Source: Proteobacteria bacterium UBA4457
GTDB lineage: Bacteria; Pseudomonadota; Gammaproteobacteria; Ga0077536
DNA: 64,000 nt
Assembly: GCA_002390205.1 (NCBI GenBank)
Contig: DGOV01000069.1
Span: 1-64,000 of the forward strand
Direction: 5' to 3'
In this document: positions 57,293 to 64,000 of the stretch, piece by piece
Numbering within the stretch: position 1 is the first letter of the stretch
Layout of the letters: each line of letters starts with the position of its first letter
Made by a program: the position numbers and the translations under genes
Notes under the pieces: model-generated
What the model saw: the letters and a program-made list of their open reading frames with translations, nothing else
The model's database searches: none
What the model was told of the DNA's origin: nothing

Positions 57293-58525
57293 ATGACAAG
57301 GGAAAATACTTTAATTCAAGTAGACTTATCGGACGATCTAAGTTTTTCTAATGGTTTTCCGCATGACTTTTTCTCTTGGATCCGTATAAATGAACCTGTC
57401 TACTGGCATGAGCCTACTAGTGTAACTCCCGATGGAGAAGGCTTTTGGGTAGTGAGTCGCTATGAACAGGTTAATGAAATTATTCGTAATCCGGTATTAT
57501 TTTCGTCAGATAAAGGAGGCGATCGCACAGGCGGCGGCACTGCTATTAAAGACGAAAAAACGGCAGGAAAGCTACTTAATCAAACTGATGGGTCCCAACA
57601 TAAACGTTTGCGCGCGCTTGTACAGAAAGGCTTCACTGTGACGGCCATTAAGAAATTAGAAGAAGATCTCAGGGTCAAGGCGAAACATTTATTTTCCGGA
57701 TTGAAGTGCGGGGAGAGAGTAGATTTCGCTCGAGTCCTCGCGCCTGAGCTTCCGTCGCATGCTATCTGTACAGTACTAGGGGTACCTAAGAAAGATCGGC
57801 TAGATCTTTGTACTTGGATAGATCAAGGGATAGAGGCTGAATCTACTTCTGTCATAGCCGTTGAGTACCTCAAGAAGGTACGTGAATATGCTAAGAGCTT
57901 GATAGCTCAGAAAAAAGAAAACCCCGAAGAGGATATTTTTTCTAAAATCATACATGCTAAATTTGAAGAGGATGGATCCAGCCTTTCTGATTATGAACTA
58001 GGATCTTTTTTCGCTCTTTTATTTCCTGCTGGTGCGGAGACAACCACAAGATCTATAAGTGGCGGTATGCTCGCGTTGCTAGAAAATCCCAATCAGATGG
58101 AGCAGCTTAGAAAAAAACCCGAATTGATGAAAACGGCAATAGAAGAAATAGTGCGATGGACTACGCCATCTGTCTACAAGCGCCGGACTGCGACAGCAGA
58201 TACGGAGCTCGGCGGGAAAAAAATTCTTATGGGGCAAAAAGTTACATTATGGGAAATGTCTGCGAATAGAGACGAAGCTATGTTTTCCCATCCTTTTCAG
58301 TTTGATGTGACTAGAGATCCTAATAAGCACTTGGGGTTTGGAGTAGGTGTGCATTTTTGTTTAGGTGCTTCATTGGCAAGGTTAGAGTTAAAGGTTTTTT
58401 TTGAGGAGTTCTTGAAAAGTAACTTATGCGTCGAGTTAGACCAGCCTGTGACTTGGGTTCCGAATAATCGTTTAGTTGGGATTAAGAATATGTTTCTGCG
58501 CGTCACGGAAAGAATAAATAGCTAA
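57293..58525 (+). CDS. Cytochrome P450
   Basis: About 410 residues from ATG 57293. Haem-binding motif FGVGVHFCLGASLARLE with Cys at about 356, K-helix EEIVRW (ExxR), and I-helix oxygen-activation motif AGAETTTRSI. The sequence DRTGGGTAIKDEKTAGKLLNQ and FDVTRDPNKHLGFG style resemble actinobacterial CYP125/CYP142/CYP124-type steroid or fatty-chain hydroxylases, but the substrate is not determined. No dedicated ferredoxin or reductase gene is seen nearby, so redox partners must be elsewhere. Starts 4 nt after the dehydrogenase. Confidence 0.93.
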   Translation: MTRENTLIQVDLSDDLSFSNGFPHDFFSWIRINEPVYWHEPTSVTPDGEGFWVVSRYEQVNEIIRNPVLFSSDKGGDRTGGGTAIKDEKTAGKLLNQTDGSQHKRLRALVQKGFTVTAIKKLEEDLRVKAKHLFSGLKCGERVDFARVLAPELPSHAICTVLGVPKKDRLDLCTWIDQGIEAESTSVIAVEYLKKVREYAKSLIAQKKENPEEDIFSKIIHAKFEEDGSSLSDYELGSFFALLFPAGAETTTRSISGGMLALLENPNQMEQLRKKPELMKTAIEEIVRWTTPSVYKRRTATADTELGGKKILMGQKVTLWEMSANRDEAMFSHPFQFDVTRDPNKHLGFGVGVHFCLGASLARLELKVFFEEFLKSNLCVELDQPVTWVPNNRLVGIKNMFLRVTERINS

Positions 58526-58526
58526 A

Positions 58527-58982
58527 CTATGTCTGCAGCGATAAGGTGCTGGACAGGACAAATAAAATGGAAGCATTTACTATGAACGTCAGTCTTCCTC
58601 GAAGTTGTAGGTGCCAGGTTGGTAGATAATGATTCCGTCCTACTACACGATCAAAAAAATATTGCAATGTGAAGGCTATAAACAGAGAAAATAAAACTAA
58701 TCTCGTCCCGTTGAAAAGAAGAGCTGCCCACCCGACCAGTGATGGGGTGAGTGAAATAAGAAGTATTTTAGTATCATCAGCGTTTTTTGGGTCATTCATA
58801 GTAATCCCCCAGTTAATACCACCTAGAAAGCTCAGAATGACCGCAGAATAGGAAATAAAAGCAAATAAAAGCGGTGGCTCTGAATTTACACTACATCCGA
58901 CTGCTAAAGCTACAAATGGTAGTGCTCCAGCGTAACCTAAGTATTCGACTAGGCGCTTTCTTTTGAGATTTTCTGACATCAT
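58527..58982 (-). CDS. DUF3429 membrane protein
   Basis: 151 residues with four hydrophobic helices (about 15-32, 36-55, 73-100, 128-148). The sequence YSAVILSFLGGINWGITM and LTPSLVGWAALL is the DUF3429 pattern. Function unknown. Stop lies 2 nt from the P450 stop (convergent), and the gene begins 3 nt after the LLM oxidoreductase, with which it is likely cotranscribed. Confidence 0.85.
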   Translation of the reverse strand: MMSENLKRKRLVEYLGYAGALPFVALAVGCSVNSEPPLLFAFISYSAVILSFLGGINWGITMNDPKNADDTKILLISLTPSLVGWAALLFNGTRLVLFSLFIAFTLQYFFDRVVGRNHYLPTWHLQLRGRLTFIVNASILFVLSSTLSLQT

Positions 58983-58985
58983 CTT

Positions 58986-59819
58986 TTACGACTCTAATAA
59001 CAAACGTTCTCTTAAGGATGCAATCGAGTCAAGCTCAGCTAATAGGTCATCTCTATCAGCATTTGATATAAAATATACAAAGTGCTGATACCCCTGCAGG
59101 ATTGCTGATCTTACCTCTTCTAGATCCATCGGCGCTCCCATCATAACGAGCGTGATTTCACTGACGGGTCTGCCAATTTTTTGGCATGCCATTTTTAGTG
59201 CTTTTACGGCATCACCTTTGAACAATTCTCTGCGATTTAACCACCCATCCGCGTAGGCGGCTACTCTGTCTGGGACATGTTTCGAATTAGAGCCTATCCA
59301 GACAGGCGTATTAAATACCTGAATTTTATCCTCTCTGATATTTTGCTCTGTATTCATGGCTGCCCAGTATTCTCTCATTTGTAGCGTACGTTCCTTCACG
59401 ATGTCCCATCGTCTCTGGAATTCAGAGCCATGGTTTTCCATCGCTTCCGCGACAAAGCCCCCGGCTACGCCTATAACACAACGATGATTACTAATGCTTT
59501 CTAGAGAGGCAATTGCCATAGCAGTTGTTTCAGGATCTCTCTGTGTTAGGAGACAAACGCTGGTACCTAGCTTAATTCTTTTCGTAACGGCTGCACACGA
59601 AGCTAGAGTGATGAAAGGATCGTAAAATTTCGCTAGTTTTTCGATGCCGTCAAATTTCCTGAGAGTGCGGGACCTATTGAGAGGGACGTGACTATTCTCA
59701 GGAAGGAAAAATCCTTTAAAGTTCCTATCTTCTGCCTCAGCTGCAACCTTGTGTGGAGGGAATATACTGTTATGGTTGGTAAGACATATCGAAAAATCAG
59801 CCATTACACGACCATTCAT
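58986..59819 (-). CDS. Luciferase-like (LLM class) flavin oxidoreductase
   Basis: About 277 residues of the bacterial luciferase (LLM) superfamily. Segments such as TSVCLLTQRDPETTAMAIASLESIS and VIGVAGGFVAEAMENHG match F420- or FMN-dependent members (TIGR03619-like). Start may be ATG 59819 or the ATG at 59804 (MADFSI...). Many proteins in this branch are called F420-dependent from homology alone; whether this bacterium makes F420 cannot be told here. Sits between DUF3429 and the alcohol dehydrogenase on the minus strand. Confidence 0.85.
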   Translation of the reverse strand: MNGRVMADFSICLTNHNSIFPPHKVAAEAEDRNFKGFFLPENSHVPLNRSRTLRKFDGIEKLAKFYDPFITLASCAAVTKRIKLGTSVCLLTQRDPETTAMAIASLESISNHRCVIGVAGGFVAEAMENHGSEFQRRWDIVKERTLQMREYWAAMNTEQNIREDKIQVFNTPVWIGSNSKHVPDRVAAYADGWLNRRELFKGDAVKALKMACQKIGRPVSEITLVMMGAPMDLEEVRSAILQGYQHFVYFISNADRDDLLAELDSIASLRERLLLES

Positions 59820-59848
59820 ATTGAAAGGTAGTTTTGATCGGCGTCCAG

Positions 59849-60976
59849 CTAATCAAAAGTAATTAACTGCCGGATCGTATCCCCTGAAGCCAGTTTATCA
59901 AATCCTTCATTGACTTGATCTAGAGTGATTTTTTCGCTCATCAACGAATCAACAGGGAGTAATCCAGACTCAAACAACTCAATATAGCGGGGGATATCAC
60001 GTTTGGGTACACAACTTCCAAGGTAACTTCCTTTTATCGTGCGCTCTTCAGCCACAAGATTCAGATGTTGGATCGAAAAATGACTTTTAGGATCAGAGAG
60101 TCCACTCGAGCAAGTCGTCCCTCCACGCTTCGTCAAGTTATAGGCGAGCTGCATGGCTTTTTCGGAGCCCACGCACTCAAAGGCATAGTCACCACCTCCG
60201 TTGGTCACTTTCTTCACTTTATCGACTATGTCGGGATCGTCGGCTTTAAACACGAAGTCGCAACCAAGTTTCTTAGCAAGCTCGAGTTTCGAGTCTAATA
60301 GGTCGACACCGATTGTTTTTCTAGCACCCGAGGCAATAGCGCCGAGTAGAGCTGCAAGGCCAGTTCCTCCTAGCCCTACTACTACTCCGCTAGCTCCCAT
60401 TTCCATTTTTGCCGTATTGACAACGGCGCCGACACCTGTGATAACTGCGCAACCAAATAAAGCTGCCTGATCGAGTGGGAGATCTTTATGCACTTTAACA
60501 AGAGAACACTGAGAGACAACAGCATATTCTGCAAAGCACGAAACGCCTACATGATGGGTTACATTCTCTCCATTCAAGCTGATTCTCTGTCCACCACCTA
60601 ACAGAGTGCCCGCAACGTTGGCTTTAGCTCCAGGTTCGCAAAGTGCAGGGCGGCCCTCGCCGCAGGGAACGCAAGTGCCACAGCTGGGTACGAATACGAA
60701 AACTACATGATCTCCCGGTGTCAATTCAGTTATGCCTGGCCCGACCTCTTCGACTATGCCTGCGGCTTCATGGCCTATCACCATTGGAAGTGGGCGTGGC
60801 CTAGATCCATTCAAAACAGAAAGGTCGGAGTGGCATAAGCCAGCGGCGACTACCTTCACTAGGACTTCGCCGTCTCCAGGAGGAGCTAAGTCAATCTCTT
60901 CGACTCGAATAGGTTTGGATTGGCTGTAAGGGGCTGGTGCACCAATGGTACGCAAAACTGCGGCACGACATTTCAT
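59849..60976 (-). CDS. Zinc-dependent alcohol dehydrogenase (MDR family)
   Basis: 375 residues of the class III-like MDR group. Catalytic zinc ligands: Cys in AAGLCHSD, the GHE motif ([12 protein letters not shown]) and a later Cys ([10 protein letters not shown]). Structural zinc cysteines in [18 protein letters not shown]. Rossmann motif [12 protein letters not shown]. Likely NAD-dependent alcohol or aldehyde oxidation; substrate unknown. Downstream (29 nt) of it lies the LLM gene, and fba lies 36 nt before its start on the same strand, so a minus-strand run fba-adh-llm-DUF3429 is possible. Confidence 0.92.
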   Translation of the reverse strand: MKCRAAVLRTIGAPAPYSQSKPIRVEEIDLAPPGDGEVLVKVVAAGLCHSDLSVLNGSRPRPLPMVIGHEAAGIVEEVGPGITELTPGDHVVFVFVPSCGTCVPCGEGRPALCEPGAKANVAGTLLGGGQRISLNGENVTHHVGVSCFAEYAVVSQCSLVKVHKDLPLDQAALFGCAVITGVGAVVNTAKMEMGASGVVVGLGGTGLAALLGAIASGARKTIGVDLLDSKLELAKKLGCDFVFKADDPDIVDKVKKVTNGGGDYAFECVGSEKAMQLAYNLTKRGGTTCSSGLSDPKSHFSIQHLNLVAEERTIKGSYLGSCVPKRDIPRYIELFESGLLPVDSLMSEKITLDQVNEGFDKLASGDTIRQLITFD

Positions 60977-61012
60977 TTAAATTTCCAATTAGATTTTTTG
61001 ATTAAACAGATA

Positions 61013-61906
61013 TTAAGTTTTTGACGCTTCAAAGATGCTTTCAACAGATTGCTGTATTAACTGGTTGAACTCTTGTTCTTCTTGCTGAGCATAAAGGCCT
61101 TCCGTGAGTGCACGATTGAAACTAGCAATTACACCAAAGTTACGACTTAACCTTCTATTCGCCTCCTCTCGTGGATAGCCTCCTGATAGTGCTACCACTC
61201 TTACTACATTGTGGTGTTTCGTTAGTTCGCTATAAAAGTTATCTTCCTCCGGGAGCGTCAGTTTCAGCATTACATGTTGTTCCGCACTTAGTGCATCGAG
61301 CTCACGTAAAATTTCGGTTTTGAGAATAATTTCTATATTACTTTTTGAAGATGAAGTTATATCAACTTCGGGCTCGATAATAGGCACAAGACCTGCGGCA
61401 ATTATTTTTTTTGCAACTTCAAATTGCTGTGCCACCACTTCTTTTATGGCATCTACAGCATCAGTTTTAATTAATGATCTCATTTTAGTACCAAAGATCC
61501 CTTTAGATTTCGCTTTTGTTAAAAGGGTGTCGAGGTTTGGCATAGGTTTCATCTTTTGGGAGCCATTAATTTCATCCGCGAGTCCCTGATCAATCTTTAG
61601 TATGGGAATAACGTTTTTTTCTTCCCAAAGATATTCAGCTGTAGTTTTATCCTCAATATCTCTATCCATCGTGTTTTCGAACAGAATGGCCGCCAGAATG
61701 TGCTTGCCAGAAAAAGCGGGCGATTTTATAATTCGAGAACGCATTTTGTGAACGGTAGCGAACATTTCTTGTTCGCCAGACCAACTATCATCTGATATCC
61801 CGTATATTTTTAGTGTCTTGGGTGTGCTGCCGCCGCTTTGATCAAGAGCTGCGATAAAACCGCTTTGGGTTTTCATCTTTTCAAGTTGTTGTTCGAATAT
61901 GCTCAC
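61013..61906 (-). CDS. fda: Class I fructose-bisphosphate aldolase (Fda type)
   Basis: 297 residues. Resembles the small class I aldolases such as Staphylococcus aureus Fda over its length (FIAALDQSGGSTPKTLK, ILAAILFENTMDR, GIFGTKMRS, LVPIIEPEVDI, VMLKLTLPEE with the Schiff-base Lys, VRVVALSGGYPREEANR). It is unlike the class II (zinc) aldolase usual beside gap-pgk in Gammaproteobacteria. Divergent from the ZIP transporter across about 380 nt. The glycolytic run tkt-gap-pgk lies 8 kb away with no fba. Confidence 0.92.
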   Translation of the reverse strand: MSIFEQQLEKMKTQSGFIAALDQSGGSTPKTLKIYGISDDSWSGEQEMFATVHKMRSRIIKSPAFSGKHILAAILFENTMDRDIEDKTTAEYLWEEKNVIPILKIDQGLADEINGSQKMKPMPNLDTLLTKAKSKGIFGTKMRSLIKTDAVDAIKEVVAQQFEVAKKIIAAGLVPIIEPEVDITSSSKSNIEIILKTEILRELDALSAEQHVMLKLTLPEEDNFYSELTKHHNVVRVVALSGGYPREEANRRLSRNFGVIASFNRALTEGLYAQQEEQEFNQLIQQSVESIFEASKT

Positions 61907-62289
61907 AGTATTCCTCTGATTTTGAATAATTGTTACTTAAGACCTTATACATTCTATATTAAATTAAAATTAATTCCTTTAGATTGGAAAAAATGACAGT
62001 GTTTTCGATAAGAAGGTGTGGGGATGCCACTTCGTCATGCAATTGACGAAAATAGTTCTATGTTAAGTATGTCCGGCATAAAGTAAAAGATATGCCAATA
62101 TAGATTTTTGGGTTTTCCATGAATTGCAGTTATCTCGTAAAAGTTGTCGGATTTGATCTAGAGAAAAATAGGATAATTGCCGAGAAATATCGAGAAATTG
62201 CATCAATTGATAGGCTTACCCGGTAAGGAGAAAAATCAGTGGAATCTTGAAATGTGCTAAACTGCTTTTTTAGTTTTTTCGAGTTCGAC
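61907..62289. other. Spacer between fda and the ZIP gene
   Basis: No gene seen. Contains a palindrome TTCGTCA-tgcaat-TGACGAA at 62031-62050 that lacks a T-run and could be an operator shared by the divergent promoters. Confidence 0.45.
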
Positions 62290-63069
62290 GTGGAAAGTAC
62301 ATTAACCTGGGTTCTGTTTTTTTGTTTTAGTGGTGCCGTGCTTAGTATTTCGGCTGCTGGCACTTACTTGCTCCTCCCTCAGAAAATTCGCGATAGCTCG
62401 CTTGATTATCTGCTTTGCTTCGCTATCGGGATGCTCTTAGGCGCAGGCTTTCTTCATCTGCTGCCTGAAGCTATAGAACAAGTCGAAGGTGGGACAGAAG
62501 GCATTATGCGCGCTGCCCTTACGGCAATTTTGGCTTTTTTTCTGTTAGAGAAAGGTTTGATATGGAGACATCACCACCATCATCCTGAAGGGCAACAGTG
62601 CTTGACACCGGAAGTGGACAACGGCGATCGGCATGCCGGAACACTTATTTTGATAGGTGATTCAGTGCATAATTTTCTCGACGGCGTCCTGATTGCGTCG
62701 GCATTCCTTGCCGATTTTTCTCTAGGTGTCGTCACGGCTTTAGCGGTTATCGCCCATGAGATCCCACAGGAGCTTGGCGACTTTGCTATTTTGATAAGAA
62801 GTGGCTACTCGAGAAAGCGTGCTCTTATCCTAAATCTACTTAGTTCATCTGCCATGGTTGTGGGCGCGAGTATAGCTTGGTATTGGCTCGGCGAATTTAC
62901 TGAGTATATCCCTTACTTGCTTACTTTCACCGCGGCCAGCTTCATCTATGTGGCGGTGTCAGATTTAATGCCGGCTCTTAATGCCAAAGTAGGGTTGCGC
63001 GCGACCACGGTACAACTGCTATTGATTGGTCTTGGCCTGGCATTTAATAGTATGGTTCATCTCCACTAG
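62290..63069 (+). CDS. ZIP-family divalent metal transporter
   Basis: About 259 residues. Eight hydrophobic segments with the ZIP signature: HNFLDGVLIASAF on helix IV and AHEIPQELGDFAIL on helix V, whose His, Asp and Glu make the metal site. A histidine-rich loop HHHHHPEG lies between helices III and IV. Close in style to ZupT/GufA, probably importing zinc or manganese. Start uncertain: GTG at 62290 chosen; GTG at 62254 would add 12 residues. Converges on the AmpG-like gene across 50 nt. Confidence 0.9.
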   Translation: MESTLTWVLFFCFSGAVLSISAAGTYLLLPQKIRDSSLDYLLCFAIGMLLGAGFLHLLPEAIEQVEGGTEGIMRAALTAILAFFLLEKGLIWRHHHHHPEGQQCLTPEVDNGDRHAGTLILIGDSVHNFLDGVLIASAFLADFSLGVVTALAVIAHEIPQELGDFAILIRSGYSRKRALILNLLSSSAMVVGASIAWYWLGEFTEYIPYLLTFTAASFIYVAVSDLMPALNAKVGLRATTVQLLLIGLGLAFNSMVHLH

Positions 63070-63119
63070 ATAAGGATTCCCTGAGGCTAAAATATAGCTT
63101 TTTCGTCGTGAGTTTTACC

Positions 63120-64000
63120 CTAGGAATTATTCTTTTTCTGGCGATAAAAATAAAGAGTAATACAGATTGCAGGGATCCCCATTCCTGAGGCATATAGAAA
63201 AAAAACAAAATAACCGACGCTATCGACGACAAATCCAGACATTCCAGCAATAATTTTTGCTGGGACAGTAGCAACTAAAAAAAGAAGCGCATACTGAGTC
63301 GCCGTAAATTTTTCATGGGTTAGTGATGATAAATATGCAACGAGAGCTGTGGCGGCCAATCCTTGTGCTAGATTGTCGCAAGCGATAACTGCAGCGAGTA
63401 GGTTGACATTTGCGCCCACTAGCGAAAGGAAGGCAAATGCAAGATTGCTGGAAGCTACAAAAATGGCTCCCAATAGTAAACCAGCCATTATTCCGTAACG
63501 GAAGAGAATAATACCACCCAAAAAGCCACCAATTATCGTCACTGCTATGCCAAAAGTATTGGTAACGATCGCTATCTCATCTTTAGTAAACCCTATCTCT
63601 TGGTAGAATGGCATGGCCATTGTTCCCATGATTATGTCACTAAATTTATAAGTCGTAATCAGTAATATAATCAGAACAAGATGCTTCTTGTAACGAGAAG
63701 CTAGATCTGTGAAAGGTTCAAGATAAGCTTCCTGAAACCACGCTTTCGGGGTTTCGAGAATATCTTTTTGATCTCTCGGGAAGCTTTTCGGTTCGGGAAT
63801 TAAATAAATAGTAGGCACTACTAGAAATACCATAAAGACAGATATTGCAAGGTAAGCTGACGACCAACCAAGTGCACCGGCGATGAAAAACGTAGCTACT
63901 TGCGAAATCAAAAATGCGATTCGATAACCTCCTATATACATCGCAGCTCCATTGCCTTGGTCCGAATCTTCAAGCAGCTCAATGCGCATTGCATCGATAC
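63120..64000 (-). CDS. ampG: AmpG-like MFS permease, partial (5' end outside window)
   Basis: About 293 residues of the C-terminal part, with about nine hydrophobic segments. IDAMRIELLEDSDQGNGAAMYIGGYR is the AmpG-type signature (VIDAyRiE...GYR), which in E. coli imports muropeptides for cell-wall recycling; the same family includes acetyl-CoA transporter-like proteins. The frame is open to the window edge, so the N-terminal third is missing. Confidence 0.8.
   Translation of the reverse strand, partial: IDAMRIELLEDSDQGNGAAMYIGGYRIAFLISQVATFFIAGALGWSSAYLAISVFMVFLVVPTIYLIPEPKSFPRDQKDILETPKAWFQEAYLEPFTDLASRYKKHLVLIILLITTYKFSDIIMGTMAMPFYQEIGFTKDEIAIVTNTFGIAVTIIGGFLGGIILFRYGIMAGLLLGAIFVASSNLAFAFLSLVGANVNLLAAVIACDNLAQGLAATALVAYLSSLTHEKFTATQYALLFLVATVPAKIIAGMSGFVVDSVGYFVFFLYASGMGIPAICITLYFYRQKKNNS

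Noticed and set aside
54374..60976. A complete integrated element next to tRNA-Met
   Set aside because: No integrase, no plasmid or phage genes and no second copy of the tRNA 3' end were seen; kept only as a possibility for the accessory block.
1..64000. CRISPR array, insertion sequences, toxin-antitoxin or phage genes
   Set aside because: No regular spaced repeats, transposase-like proteins or phage-like proteins were found in the window.

Overview
The window is a chromosomal segment of a bacterium that, from its gene content and gene order, is most likely a Gammaproteobacterium. The lineage markers are the order of several conserved blocks: cysE-iscR-suf, pepA with lptG, pcnB-folK-panC, miaB-ybeZ-ybeY-corC-lnt, aroK-aroB-gltB-gltD-hemE, priA-argS-SPOR protein, ygfB-pepP-ubiH-ubiI divergent from zapB-zapA-6S RNA, and tkt-gap-pgk. 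The DNA is moderately AT-rich, genes are tightly packed with many 4-20 nt overlaps, and no insertion sequence, prophage or CRISPR array is visible. A marine oligotroph-like lineage is a guess; the species cannot be named from the sequence.

Layout. 1-3.6 kb (minus): Fe-S assembly operon iscR-sufA-sufB-sufC (sufC cut by the window edge) preceded by cysE, with a good IscR-type operator before iscR. 3.8-8.6 kb (minus): valS, holC, pepA. 8.7-10.3 kb: lptG without its usual partner lptF, an RDD membrane protein and tRNA-Glu(CTC). 10.4-18.4 kb (plus): pcnB, folK, panC (no panB), miaB, ybeZ, ybeY, corC, lnt. 18.4-28.4 kb (minus): DUF368 transporter, hemE, gltD, gltB, a 407-nt spacer, aroB, aroK. 28.6-34.2 kb (plus): a small HhH protein, a membrane protein broken by an in-frame TAG, priA, argS, SPOR protein. 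34.3-42.1 kb: HD hydrolase, thiS, thiG, trmB, a YrfG-like phosphatase, a Sel1-repeat protein and single-chain pyruvate carboxylase. 42.1-47.4 kb: 6S RNA, zapA and zapB-like gene (minus), then ygfB, pepP, ubiH and ubiI-like (plus). 47.4-53.8 kb: purC, pgk-gap-tkt (minus), metF. 53.8-61 kb: a hotdog thioesterase, tRNA-Met, then an accessory oxidative block. 61-64 kb: class I fructose-bisphosphate aldolase, a ZIP metal transporter and the C-terminal part of an AmpG-like permease.

How the genes work together. Most of the window is housekeeping: Fe-S assembly, tRNA charging and modification, ribosome maturation, envelope lipoprotein acylation and LPS export, ammonia assimilation, chorismate, haem, thiamine and ubiquinone synthesis, and central carbon metabolism. 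The exception is 54.6-61.0 kb, next to tRNA-Met, which carries a type I Baeyer-Villiger monooxygenase, a beta-hydroxyacid dehydrogenase, a cytochrome P450, a DUF3429 membrane protein, a luciferase-like flavin oxidoreductase and a zinc alcohol dehydrogenase. Together these could hydroxylate a substrate, oxidise the alcohol to a ketone and insert oxygen to make an ester or lactone. This is the best candidate for an undescribed pathway in the window. Other points of note are losses from conserved loci (lptF, panB, the 5-formyl-THF cyclo-ligase gene after 6S RNA), a hexanucleotide repeat inside holC, and a compacted zinc-ligand pair in PriA.
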